DNA of 64,000 bases, taken from positions 62,001 to 126,000 of the forward strand of contig NOWV01000115.1 of the NCBI GenBank assembly GCA_003344405.1, given 5' to 3'. The notes below the pieces were generated by a model, which saw only the letters and a list, made by a program, of their open reading frames with translations, did no database searches and was not told the origin of the DNA. The stretch is from Trichoplax sp. H2 (Eukaryota > Placozoa > Uniplacotomia > Trichoplacea). Below, one piece after another: positions 23,801-34,945 of the stretch; positions within the stretch are counted from its first letter, which is position 1; every line of letters starts with the position of its first letter. Made by a program: the position numbers and the translations under genes.

Positions 23801-26292
23801 TGGCTTTTTCATTAAGTGTGGCCCCTTTTTCCAACTGCAAGATAAACATACAAAAAAGAATAGTATCCATTATTGATACAAGAAGGAATATCCGATACCG
23901 TAACGTTAAGTATTCACTTAAAAAATATGACTAATATGAATTTGTTACAAAAAATTATTATAATAAAAAGTCCGGTCATAAATTCCAACTAGTCTATTGA
24001 CTTACCAGTAAGGCACATATTTCACTTTTTCCTTTCATGCAAGCCAGATGGAGAGCTGACATTTTATCCTTATCAACATTATTGATTAATAGTGGACTGA
24101 ATTCCAATAAAACCTAATTTAATTAATATATATACAATGATTACTTAGCTATACGATCAATTAATTGATATGATAATTGTGTAAATTTTAATAAGATATG
24201 CGTTGTATTACGTTTATTAAATACAGTATAAACACAACTTATAAAGAAAGTCTTACCAAGGTATAGAGATTGATATTTGACAAGACATAATATATAGAAA
24301 TTATAGATTAACGAACTTGACAAGCTTGCATTTTGCTATGCCGACAGGCAGTATGTAATGGGCCCTCGCCATTAGTATTTGTTAGACTTGTCGAGCCATA
24401 ACGTTCGATTAAAAGGCGAAGTGCCTCGATAGAGTTATATTTGGCAGCAATAAATATGGGCGTTTCATCATCATGTCCAATGCAGTCGATATCTAAAAAT
24501 GTAGATACAAATGTAAATACAAAATATTTTGTATATGCTTTTATTTCATGGCTGACAGACTAAAAAATTAGAGTAATTTATTGAATCGTATATTCCTATT
24601 AGGCATTAATTTTTTCTATCTACTTTGTAGCATAGTGTAATGTAACTTAGTATTGTGACTGTAGACTGTTAGCCATGTTTAGTATAATGCACGGTAGATA
24701 TTTATCCTAAGAGATATTTGGTAGCCATAACTATAGCCTGTAGTGGTATAGACTCTATGCTAGAGTACAGATGACTATATGTAGTATTCGGCTAGAGTAG
24801 AGCTGTGTGTAGTTAATCTTTGTATAAGATTCAATAAAGCCATTATTTTTCTAAAATTTCGAATCTCGTGATCGGTATACATCACACATAGCTCTGTCTC
24901 CAAATTTGATTGATAAATACGCTAGTCTTTCGGTTAATTTCAACCCTTTTATTAACTATGTTAGTGTATATATTTTCGATTACTACGGTAGTTAGTCAAA
25001 GTCAATCATTTGATGCTAACAAACTAAGTCCTATGCTAGGCCTCGAACACGTCTCCGAGAACTGTACTATGAATTATGACCACAATTATAACAGTAGTCA
25101 ACTTAAAACTGTTACTGAAACTGTTTACTTTCTGTGATATGATTTGCTCGTACCGTACTATGAATTACGATAGTAAATATGACATAGTTAACTTAGAATT
25201 ATAGCTGAAATTGTTCATTTTCTGCTATATGATTTTCTAGTACCGTACTATGAATTATGACAGTAATTATGACAGCAGTTGATTTAAAATTATCGCTGAA
25301 ACTTTTTACTTTCTCGGATATGATTTCCTAGTATTGTATCATAAAATATGACAGTGATGATGACTGTAGTTAACTTAAGATTGTTGCAGAAACTGTTTAT
25401 TTTCGGTGGTGTGATTTCCTAATACCGTGCTATGAATTGTGACGGTAATTATGACTGTAGCTAAATTAAAATAGTTGCTGAAACTGTTTATTTTCGGCGA
25501 TATGATTTTCTAATACCGTACCATGAATTATGGCAGTAATTATGAATTATGACAGTAGTTAACTTGAGATAGTTGCTGAAACTAGTTATTTTCGGTAATG
25601 TGATTTCTTAGTATAATGCTATGACTTATGATAGCAATTAAGACAGTTATTAGGTTAAAAATTGTCACTGAAATTGTTTACTTCTAGTGATGTGATTTCC
25701 TATAACTATTATAGACAGTTAAATATGATTAATTATTATGGTGTTCATCTAAGTGCTTTATAAGCTTAATGATCTATAATAAAGTTGATCTTCATAATTT
25801 CAGATAAAAGATTTAAGCTACAGAGAAACCGGTTACATGCTAGTTCGTTCAAACTTACCAGCACCATATTTAAGTAAACTCTTGATTATTTCTACACGAT
25901 TGTATTTTGCAGCATAGTGTAGAGGAGACATCTCATGTCGATCTAAGCGATTGCATTCAAAGCCATTATGTAATATAGCTTTGCTAAAATAGTGATCTAG
26001 AGCTTCCACATCTCCTGATTTAGCCGCCTAGGTGTTGTACCACAATAAGTAAAATTGAGTACTTGCTCGCAAATTAAGCTTAATGGACATAATTAAAGAT
26101 CGTACTTATCGTTTTCGATATAAATTATAAAAATCATTTTACCCAAAAAAGATCACGAGCAGTGTCCTCGTCTACTAATTTAGACTGGCTAATATAAGAT
26201 CCCATCAGTTCTTCCGGCATAACTTTATTACCGATATCAGTTTGTGATCGAATTTTATTTCGATTCCAGACTCTAACGTTAACCTTCGACAT
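16010..26292 (-). CDS. TRPA-family cation channel (TRPA1-like), 28 exons
   Basis: A transient receptor potential channel of the ankyrin class: a tetrameric, Ca-permeable, non-selective plasma-membrane channel, in animals usually a chemical or thermal sensor. I spliced 28 exons through GT-AG junctions into one open frame of 3756 nt (1251 residues plus stop), a little longer than vertebrate TRPA1 (about 1100). Start ATG is at 26292 (MSKVNVRVW); the stop TAA ends at 16010. Order: short N-terminus (1-50), ankyrin array (about 51-650), pre-S1 linker with LLRHPLAEKLRELKW (about 745-760), S1 (about 764-786), long S1-S2 loop, S2-S5, pore helix with NMMIGEMEY (from about 1078), S6, then GLAVGDI (about 1128-1134), which is diagnostic of TRPA, and a helical tail. 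Two details are uncertain: the junction of exons 10 and 11, and the donor of exon 16 (20571 or 20610; both keep frame). Introns hold an LTR fragment, an LTR-like element and a satellite. Family assignment is firm; ligand and function are not known. Confidence 0.93.
19329..19650 (+). repeat. LTR-like element, family 4, in a TRPA intron
   Basis: Starts TGTTATGTTACTGTAG and ends CGCAGTTACA, with an AATAAAG signal near 19581. The first 50 bp match, in reverse complement, the right part of 3656-4109. It lies between exons 18 and 19 of the TRPA gene, antisense to it. No clear target-site duplication, so borders are approximate. Confidence 0.5.
24636..24886 (+). repeat. Solo LTR fragment, family 3, in a TRPA intron
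   Basis: Starts TGTAATGTAACTTAG, ends GTATACATCACA and is flanked by a perfect 5-bp duplication, CATAG (24631-24635 and 24887-24891). At 251 bp it is an internally deleted version of the about 554-bp elements at 34392 and 46577, which lie in the opposite orientation. ATTCAATAAAGCC gives a polyadenylation-type signal near its right end. It sits between exons 2 and 3 of the TRPA gene, antisense to it. Confidence 0.8.
25060..25720. repeat. Tandem satellite, about 91-bp period, 7 units, in a TRPA intron
   Basis: The landmark (C)TGAAACTGTTTA recurs at about 25115, 25205, 25296, 25387, 25478, 25576 and 25668, giving a period of 90-92 bp with one unit of 98. Each unit contains TGAATTATGACAGTAATTATGAC-like and GTGATATGATTTCCTAGTACCG-like blocks that have drifted apart by point changes. 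It sits between exons 2 and 3 of the TRPA gene. The 75-codon frame at 24910-25137 is an accident of this repeat edge. Confidence 0.85.
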
Positions 26293-27488
26293 ATTGATTT
26301 CTTCAATTTCTCAAGTAAATTATCGCAGTAAACAAATTACGATTTATCAAATTAGCCTAAAACATCGAGAGTTAGATTTTAGCTATTTTTATCCAGAGAA
26401 ATCGCAGTAGGGATCGTTATTTTACACAAAAGCTGAAATGATGTCAAAGTCTGCGTACTTCCTGATTTGCTATACATTAAGTAACGTAGATTATATTGTC
26501 GCTTTACAATAACAGTGCAGTAAAAAGTATAATTAACATTGTTTGATCTTCTAAATATAATAGATAATTGTTATTATTCGCTTATAATATTGTATTACAT
26601 TTAAGCTAGGTAAGGTCACCGAAAACAACGCCATAACTAAATTTATTGTATCCGTTGCTTATGTTAGCAGTACTAATATTACTACTTTCTATTAATTCCT
26701 TAGCATAATTTACGCCTTTATGGCAATGGATATAAAATTTAGTTAGAATGACGTACTTGTTTTTTTTACTATTATCAAGTAGAAAGAAATGTCCATAAAA
26801 CAATTAAGTTTTATCTAAGTCAACAATTGCATTTTTATAGGATTAATTTATTTGCATATTACTCATACTGTTTCTGGTTGCTTAGTTACCACTTATTGCA
26901 CTTTTAGTAAGTTGTGTTAATTTTATAGTTCTTTTGCAAATTAAAAGACTTTACTTAATATTAAATATTAAGTAACAGTGATTTCGATGTAGAAATTTAA
27001 TTGGCATTATGAAATTTCTTAAGAGTGCTGCTTTATGATTTTTTAATACCATCCCCTTACAATGAAAGCATCAAATTCTAAAATTGACGAAATAACGGCC
27101 TTTCATTAAAATAAATACTGATAAGCTATAAAGATTGTTGAAGATCGCAGCGTTCAAATTAATAAAAAAATATATTATACGTTATTAAACGCAAAGGAAG
27201 TTACAGGATAATCTTTTCTCATTTGAATTTGTGCAAATTATTCTTTTATATAATGCTAACTGCTGGTATTTCGATGAGCAACTTTAGATAGGCCATGAAT
27301 ACGCTTTTTATTTCAGTATAACTTCGGGTAAGGCAAAACTATTGATGTATTTCTCTACATTCGGTAAAGTGCAATTGATTTATGCCTTAAATTTGTAGAT
27401 TGACAATGATATCCTGTCTTTTATTGATAAATTAGTACAAGAATACAATATTAAGAGTTTTGGATATGAAATTTATGTAGTAAAGGAC
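26293..27488. other. 5' flank of the TRPA gene, nothing recognised
   Basis: AT-rich non-coding sequence upstream of the TRPA start codon. The promoter must lie here or just beyond, but no motif can be named with confidence. Confidence 0.5.
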
Positions 27489-27586
27489 TAAAAGTAGAGT
27501 CCTTTATAGCTTTTAGGATGTAACTAGTATTATTTTACTGTAGAAAATACCTAGAGAGTGATAGTGTCTTTAAGTTTTACCCTGCC
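27489..27586. repeat. Left flank of a polymorphic LTR insertion (filled allele)
   Basis: Repeated at 27927-28024 in the empty-allele contig with one visible base change. It ends with CTGCC (27582-27586), the left copy of the target-site duplication. Confidence 0.85.
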
Positions 27587-27906
27587 TGTTACAGTGTTAA
27601 ATACTGTATTACAATAGAAATAACTATGTTAGGATAATTCTGTTAGACTATCCTTATTTAGTTAACTTCTAATTTGGATATACTGTATTTTAATATAGCA
27701 CTGACTTTTTATGACAGTGACACTTATACACATACTGAAATTAATAGTTATAATAGGGAATGCAAATCATCTGCTTACAGTTCGAATCATTGTGATTGTA
27801 ATTTACTTATAGTAGACTGTAAATTATCATGGAAATGTTCCGTGATAGGACATATCGTAATCTGACTATTCTGTATTAGTCATTATATGTCTATGTTCGT
27901 AAATAC
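27587..27906 (+). repeat. Family 2 LTR, 5' part, polymorphic insertion
   Basis: Begins TGTTACAGTGTTAAATACTG directly after CTGCC and is the reverse complement of the right half of 6913-7542. It is cut by a gap; the 3' part resumes at 28188. The 63-codon frame at 27674-27865 lies inside it and is not a gene. Confidence 0.85.
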
Positions 27907-27926
27907 NNNNNNNNNNNNNNNNNNNN
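27907..27926. other. 20-N assembly gap inside the LTR
   Basis: Separates the LTR 5' part from a contig that represents the empty allele. Confidence 0.9.
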
Positions 27927-28167
27927 TAAAAGTAGAGTCCTTTATAGCTTTTAGTATGTAACTAGTATTATTTTACTGTAGAAAATACCTAGAGAGTGAT
28001 AGTGTCTTTAAGTTTTACCCTGCCAAACCATCATGTCGCCATCTTTTCTTCTTCATTATTTTACAAGGTATTATATACATTATTATAAAATAAGGAAATA
28101 TTAATCGGCATTTTGATTTGCTTATCGTATCGTAAAATAAGCCGTATCTAAGATCCCATCTACCACT
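27927..28167. repeat. Empty-allele contig misplaced inside the LTR
   Basis: Left part equals 27489-27586. After a single CTGCC (28020-28024) it continues straight into AAACCATCATGTCGCC, which equals 28359-28501. It therefore shows the pre-insertion site with one copy of the target sequence, and sits between two gaps that belong to the filled allele. Confidence 0.88.
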
Positions 28168-28187
28168 NNNNNNNNNNNNNNNNNNNN
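28168..28187. other. 20-N assembly gap inside the LTR
   Basis: Separates the empty-allele contig from the LTR 3' part. Confidence 0.9.
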
Positions 28188-28353
28188 AACTTAGTGTTTA
28201 ATGTAAAATACGAGGCGTTTAAGTCTTTGTGTAGTCTGCTAGTAGAGCAAAAGTGTTTGTGATAGTGCAGATATCGTTCCTTGATACGTGGTTCAAGGAA
28301 TTGACTTATTGATCGTATACTGCGTTATCTTGTTGCAAAGCTGTTTTGTGACA
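28188..28353 (+). repeat. Family 2 LTR, 3' part
   Basis: Ends GCAAAGCTGTTTTGTGACA, followed by CTGCC (28354-28358), the right target-site duplication, and then the right flank also present in the empty allele. It is almost identical, in reverse complement, to the insertion at 51161-51282 (one difference seen), which implies recent copies. Confidence 0.87.
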
Positions 28354-28501
28354 CTGCCAAACCATCATGTCGCCATCTTTTCTTCTTCATTATTTTACAA
28401 GGTATTATATACATTATTATAAAATAAGGAAATATTAATCGGCATTTTGATTTGCTTATCGTATCGTAAAATAAGCCGTATCTAAGATCCCATCTACCAC
28501 T

Positions 28502-31299
28502 ATAATACTGTCACTGCTTGACAATAAGCATCGCCAGTCTTATATAAAAGTGCAATTTTTCATACTTTATTGTCAATCTGGAATGTTAAAGTACCGGTAC
28601 TTAAAATCTATTAAAATCGCTTCCCTGAAGTATTTATGGTAGAGTAAGCTGGTATTTCATTTAATTAGTAAATATCTATATCAAGAGTGACTTTGCAGCT
28701 TCCTGCTAACTATAAGTATGAGGTATATTTTAATTACTCTTGACAATATTCTATTTGATGTAAAGTTAATTCATAGTAGTTTGTAACAAAGTCATTCAAT
28801 CAAAAAATGAAATTACTTGTTTAAATTTATTTTCAATTTTGAGTATAAACCTCATAAACTAGTGATTAACTTAGCAAATATAGTAGAATTAGAGAATTTG
28901 GGGCGTGAAAAGAAAGCGACCGGATTAAAATGAATTGATGCTAACTGGAGGGGACTGGAGCATCACCTGCATTAAATCGTATTGAGTGATTTTGCTTCTA
29001 TTCAATATTAATCCAATATTGTATACCATTGCAGTATATTTGCAGACGCTATGATTTCCTATTGATTACATTGGTTTATTTCCAAAGCATCGATGCATCT
29101 TATGTGATTGAAGATCTCTCTTGCTTCACTTCACTTATGTTTGATCAATTTGTAAGAATTAACAAAACACTGTCTTATCTCACAATAAGAATGGCCGATA
29201 TAGATAAAGCCTTCAAAATTCAAAACGTTTATTAAATCGCTATACAAATCACGTTCTGGGAATTCCATCGTAAATCACTTCTCCTCCCTCATGAGAGCAG
29301 TCTAAAAAGGCTAAGATAAACGGAATAATTATCCTAATATTTAGGACTATAAATCATCAGGCAGGTTACTATTACTTTCTATAGTACTTATGACTTCTAA
29401 CTAGAGTATTACTTAGCTAGTTAATACAGAAGGAATCTTGAAATTTACGCGGCACCAAAGTGATACACGATTATTCTAGCCTGCCGTTAAATTCAGAATT
29501 ATTATTTCTGTATTACAAGATCTCCTTATGAACTGCATAGTATTGGCGAAGGACTGGAGAAACCGAAGGTGATTTTATGTTCAGGGTTGATACAATGTCG
29601 GCCATGAAGTATATCTAGCTGATCAATTTCTAGCCGATTATTTAATTTAAGAATGGTACCCAATCCTATTCTATTGAATTTAATCTAAATGGCTTTTTAA
29701 AGAATTAAATCAATCTATGTTAGTTTTACACAGCACCACAACTTTGCTGAGTAGAAAAGCTATCCTTTTTATTAGATATGGCAGTTTTAGAATAGAAACA
29801 GTATAGTAAGTTTCAGTTTTTATTATCCTTCAGATGTTGCATTATGGGATGCGATTGAATTCCATTCTATGGGCGCTAGAGCGATTTCTTGGATCCAACA
29901 TCTGGATTTAGATTCTAGATTTAGAGTTTCATACCGGGAGTGTTCTGACAATTTCTGATTGAGGAGAATTTATAAACTTTTAAGAAGCTCATAAGATGCT
30001 ACTAACAAGTACTGAATGAAATTTCAGAATTATAAGCTACGCACAGATGGTACCCGATTGCATCAGGTCAGAGTGTCGTTTGTGTTTTTATGTCATCAAG
30101 TTGGACATTTGAAAGAATTTCGCATAATTTACGAATAGTATGAAAGAATAAGTACAAATGACTGCTATGGTTTAAACTAAATTTTATTCTTGTATTAAAT
30201 AATAAAACAGAGTTGATTATTTTGAATGAACCTCGGCAGGACAGTGACTGTTCTATATCTTAAGGTTATGATTGAGTTTATCTGTCTAGAATTTACTCAA
30301 CAGCAAGAATGTAAGCTGATTAATCGTTATAAACGTCACGATCAATTGGCTTCATGGAATTTTTAATTAAATAAACTTACCAGTAAAGTTAAGCATGATA
30401 AATTAATTAATCCAAAGATTATTCAAATAAGTTAGCATTGAAATGTCATAAAAGCTAGAGTCCATAAATTTCTTTCTGCAATCATATAAGAGTTGCAAAA
30501 TATCTTATAGAAATGCAACCACAGCTTTAACTTAGTATGCTATGTTGAATAAGTGAAGAAAATTATCTGTTACTGATTTACTGCGTTCTTTGACCTACGC
30601 AAGTTTCGAGATACATCAATCTACTCTTGCACAGGAATTATGTAACATCAGAAACTGCCTTCTAATTTAATGTAGTAAAAAGAATAGCGGCCCTTATAGA
30701 CTATGAATATCAACATGAGTTACTTTCATAGATTTATTTTTCAATAGTACTGCATTAATAATATTAATTAGAGACCTATTACAAAGATCAAAGTAGCAAT
30801 GTATGAGCATGTTAATTAAATCTAATAATAGATAAAATATGAAATAATTTTATCCACTTTAGTACAGCACGTTAAATACACATGCTAATACATTTTACTT
30901 ATCGGTCTTAAATAACGATTTTCATTTACTATTTTTTGTAATTTCATCGCAATAATCTTTACTGATTTAGGAAGAGATTGAAATAAATCAGATTTCTATT
31001 AAAGAGATAAAAATATTTACTATCGTAATTTTAAACTAAAGCTGCAACAAAATTGTGGCTCGTAATTAAATTGATCATCAAAGCCAGTTACTTCAACCTG
31101 GGGTTCTGAAATAAGGCCTAAACTCTTCCTATGCTGCTATCCTATATAAATTAACAAAATTGGACCACGTTTAAGGAATTTAATTTTTATTCTTAGCTGA
31201 TGCAGCAAATATTACTCTAATTAAAACAAAGACTTATAAGAGAAGAACTGTAATACTATTGTGATTAAGTTATTAATTAAAAAATTACATAGGAATAAA
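28502..31299. other. Non-coding stretch, nothing recognised
   Basis: 3' side of the next receptor gene. The 68-codon frame at 29029-29235 has no recognisable feature. No element with two definable ends was found. Confidence 0.5.
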
Positions 31300-32427
31300 T
31301 TAGGTAATAGCTGATAATAATCTTATCATTTGAAACTTACTTATCCGTAATGAGAAAGTTTGATCAGCACGATCTGCTTCATTACATCGGCTGATGTAAC
31401 GTCGTAAAGGTAAAAAAAAGGAATGTAAAGGTTCACGAAAACGTTGAATATAATTAATATGAATGACAGGGCTGGTAATACCGGCTATTAACATTGCCAA
31501 ATTTTGTATAATAAAGCAGATACTGGTAATATTTTTGTGAAAGTATTGATTGCCCAACACAGTCATAGAAATAGAAATTAGCCATGTTACATTAAGTAAA
31601 AATTGAAGTAGAGATAGTTTACGAAGCATTTTGATAATATCTTTTTTTCGTTGGAACCCTGCATGAAATGATGAGTTCTGTTTCTCTAGATGGTTGGTAA
31701 TGGTAGAATTTGTCATAGATGAGATAGAGATAGTGCTGCTAAGGTGGACTGATATTCTGTAATGGCAGTAAGTCGTGATAATTGCAGGTAACACAACTAT
31801 TAAAGAGCATGAAATGAGTAAAAAACTTTGCTGTGTTCGATCTACTGTTAGTAGATCGCACAAATGGAAAATGGATTGTTGATTAACATTCGATTTCGCT
31901 GATGGAATAGCCCAAACTACACCAATACACCACAAAAGGATTAAAACTAATATAACCTGCCGATTTGCAAGGCGTCGACCATGGACTTCGGAATGTTTAA
32001 ATTTTTGATAGCGAGCAATGCTAATAAATATTAAACTACCATTTATAACTACATTAGCCGTAATAGCAAGAGGAATCAAGAAACCGCATACGGTATAACT
32101 GACCCAAGGTATTAAAGTAATAGAACGATATTGCAATAGTGTTATAAAGTCTGCAAGCGACAACGTGGTGGCTAATAAGATATTAGCTATAGCAAGGTTT
32201 GCTAAAGCAAAAAATACAGGTATTGTAGTATCAGCTTTATATTTAATAACATAAATGATAAAACTGTTCAAAAAGCAGCTTATTAAACCAACAGTGCTAT
32301 CAGCCAATAATTTGCACTGAAAAAAAATTAGCGGAATAGGCATTTCTAAAATTGTCGACGTTGAATTTGCATCGTAGTCATCGCTTAATTCCATTGTGTT
32401 CAAGCAAAATGTTGAATTAAAGGCCAT
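31300..32427 (-). CDS. Intronless rhodopsin-like 7TM receptor B
   Basis: A 375-residue class A type G-protein-coupled receptor; ligand unknown. The first ATG of the frame is at 32427 (MAFNSTFCLN); upstream codons have no ATG before a stop. Membrane segments near residues 42-63 (Asn54), 71-93 (NLAIAN at 77-82, Asn where Asp2.50 is usual), 111-138 (Cys114), 157-174 (Trp166), 200-222 (Pro214), 270-292 and 302-326. ARY at 138-140 replaces DRY, and SPVIH at 319-323 replaces NPxxY. Cys190 is the likely disulphide partner of Cys114. The third intracellular loop is Ser/Thr-rich. N-terminal sites N4 and N21 fit glycosylation. It is the most divergent of the five - strand relatives, with the longest tail. 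Confidence 0.9.
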   Translation of the reverse strand: MAFNSTFCLNTMELSDDYDANSTSTILEMPIPLIFFQCKLLADSTVGLISCFLNSFIIYVIKYKADTTIPVFFALANLAIANILLATTLSLADFITLLQYRSITLIPWVSYTVCGFLIPLAITANVVINGSLIFISIARYQKFKHSEVHGRRLANRQVILVLILLWCIGVVWAIPSAKSNVNQQSIFHLCDLLTVDRTQQSFLLISCSLIVVLPAIITTYCHYRISVHLSSTISISSMTNSTITNHLEKQNSSFHAGFQRKKDIIKMLRKLSLLQFLLNVTWLISISMTVLGNQYFHKNITSICFIIQNLAMLIAGITSPVIHINYIQRFREPLHSFFLPLRRYISRCNEADRADQTFSLRISKFQMIRLLSAIT

Positions 32428-34391
32428 CTTATCCAATAGATTACTTAGTACAAAACAAATATTTTATTGCTTAGCTTGCTAATAAAAGTCGGCTCAAGTT
32501 TTCCATTAACCATTCGAGCTATCCCTGAGCTTGTAACTAAATGAATTGATATTAAAGAATTTTACGAGCAATCATTACACAAGTTTACAATTATTTAAAA
32601 TTGCTTACTACTGACACTTCTCCACAAAACCATTTCAAAAAAATTCTATATGAATAACATAAAATTGGAATATTCCAATCATAAGTCGCCACTGCCTCAA
32701 AATTAATTCATTAATCGACGTCATTGCGAAACTAAATTACGTAGTCATAAACATCAAGACATCATTTTATCGGTGTCTTTTCATCAGTAATATTAATTTA
32801 ATACCTGTCAACGATAATCAAACGAATTATTTACAAGGCAGTTAGCAATTCAATTGACATTCTACGTGTATGAAAATTTCGATTTTGGGTTGGTTGCAGT
32901 ATTAATATCGCAGCTTTAATGACTTAAATAAAGCTCACAAAAGAATCTGTTTCTGTGTCAGTAAGAATTCTATTTCATGAAATTAAATGACTGCTTAAAT
33001 TTACTGAATTCAATGATGTATCATTTAAAAGGAATCAATTAATTTTACATTATCATTAGAATAATATTTAACTTCTTGAATTAATAAATCTAGCCTTAAG
33101 CTGCCTTTCATCACTAGAAAAATACGACCAATTTTTGTATCAATCAGCTTTAGTTATTCACAGAAAGCGGTAGCAAAATTTATTCAATATAATTCAATAA
33201 ATGTCTAGCTTACTAAACAAAAGGAAATTAATTCGTATAATAACATTGTCCACTTATTGAAGGAAATAAAGATAAATCCGTGGTAGCATTTACTCAAAAT
33301 AATTGAACCTTGAGAAGCAAATCCGAAAAATGTAATATTTCTTATTACCTACGTAATAAAAGATCTTCTGCTAAATATTCGCTAATAAACACATATCAAC
33401 AAAACAATTAGATTTTCATGCAAGCCCAGGGATAACATCTATCTAAAATATGGTAGCTTCGTTACAACTAATATTTCATAAAAGAATCCATTGTTTCATA
33501 AAGTAAAGTTTTTCATCGAACTTTTACCTATGGAAATCGCTATGTACTCTTACTTACAAAAGCAATTCTAAAGTAAATAAATTTCAAAGGTAGTATTTAC
33601 TTAACGCATTCATATCCGGTCTAGAGCATTAGTAACTTTCCCATCATATAATTATTGTCCTCGCAATTTCTTGAGTAAATCGGTAAATTTTTTCAATCAT
33701 AGCTGTCCAGCTACTTGAAGTTAATAAAATAATAATTTTAATTAACTGAGGTTACGCTGTCATTTAAAAATTATCATATGGATCAGCATTATTTGTCCAA
33801 TAAGTTATAGAAATTATCTGATTATAATTTGCTTATCAGATGAGTGCATCAAAAATGCAGATAGTTTCATTTTGGTGATAAAAGTAAAAGATGGCCATAA
33901 ATTATAGCATCTGAGTCTTATAGAAATAGATTAAATTTTCTGAAAGTACTCGTTCAGATATATTCGACCATATAAAAGGGAGACATTTTGTGCATTTCAA
34001 ACCCTTAATGAAGTTTAAGATCAATAAAATGAGTTTTCATCGATTTTCAGGAAGATGTAGAAGGAATTTACGATGGGGCAGCCGGATATCAATTTTACTA
34101 GGAACAGATGAAAGTCTGTAGTCCTTTGTTTATGAAAAATACAGTATCCAAGGATTGTAAATTTTTGCGTTACTATAGCGAATAGCATTATTTCATATCA
34201 ATTATAATCATGAAAGTAAAATTTCGAATCAAGCTGTCATAATCATGAGTGGGCATAGGAAGAATGAAAACATTATGAAACCATAATGAAATCAGCTTTA
34301 GAATTTCATTTTGATGTGGTCATTGTCCAGTTTTGTATTACGCAGTTCCATTATTTGAATCAGTTATCGTCATCTATTTTATCATGCATGC
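32428..34391. other. Non-coding stretch, nothing recognised
   Basis: 5' flank of receptor B. No gene, repeat border or RNA gene identified. Confidence 0.5.
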
Positions 34392-34945
34392 TGTGATATA
34401 TACCGATCACGAAATTCCAAATTTTAGAAAAATAAGGGCTTTATTGAATCTTATACAAAGATTAACTACACACAGCTCTACTCTAGCCGAATACTACTAC
34501 TAAAGACTTCTACAACGAACTGACAGAATAATCTAAGGTTGCATGCTTTTATATTTTTCATAGCATTCGCGGCTACAATCCGCATGGCAACCTTTTACCT
34601 TATTTTACACATAGTTAAATTATTCTTAGTAAGACTATTCTACTGCGGACCATCATTAATCCGATATGGATACGACTACAGTATTTACGTAGACATTCTT
34701 CACACCAGCCAAAGTACAATGAATTAACTATATCCTAATATATGATTTGCAGTTCTATTTTTACCTATAACCTTATTAGTAACTCAACACCTTACTGTAT
34801 ATATAGTCATCTGTACTCTAGCATAGAGTCTATACCACTACAGGATATAGTTATGGCTACCAAATATATCCTAGGATAAATATCTCCCGTACATTATACT
34901 ACACATGGCTAACAGTCTACAATCACAATACTAAGTTACATTACA
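34392..34945 (-). repeat. Solo LTR, family 3
   Basis: Starts TGTGATATATACCGATCACG and ends AAGTTACATTACA, 554 bp. Flanks are CATGC and TATGC (four of five match). GGGCTTTATTGAATC is AATAAA on the - strand. The 62-codon frame at 34539-34727 lies inside the element and recurs in the copy at 46724; it is repeat sequence, not a gene. Confidence 0.78.

Larger units (their letters stand above)
21040..26292 (-). other. TRPA gene: N-terminus and ankyrin-repeat exons 1-14
   Basis: Exons read on the - strand: 26143-26292 (start), 25859-26027, 24317-24492, 24006-24113, 23631-23834, 23508-23555, 23164-23337, 22835-23029, 22602-22697, 22349-22461, 22155-22229, 21718-21879, 21409-21520, 21040-21209. Typical ankyrin cores are visible: SPLHYAAKYNRVEIIKSLLK, QTPLHIAAASGQIEAVKVLI, RTPLHVAVISGHLEAIQYLL and TILHTAAARGFHEIAKLLVD. 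Roughly 14-16 repeats are present, close to the number in TRPA1. The exon 10 donor (AC|GTTTTA) and the exon 11 acceptor (AAG|GCTC) are weak; they are the pair that keeps frame. Confidence 0.88.

Noticed and set aside
24910-25137. 75-codon frame with a hydrophobic start resembling a signal peptide
   Set aside because: Its second half is the first satellite unit and it lies in a TRPA intron; no conserved core.
34539-34727. 62-codon frame conserved between 34539 and 46724 as a small gene
   Set aside because: Both lie inside family 3 LTR copies; conservation follows from the repeat, and the 24636 copy lacks the frame.
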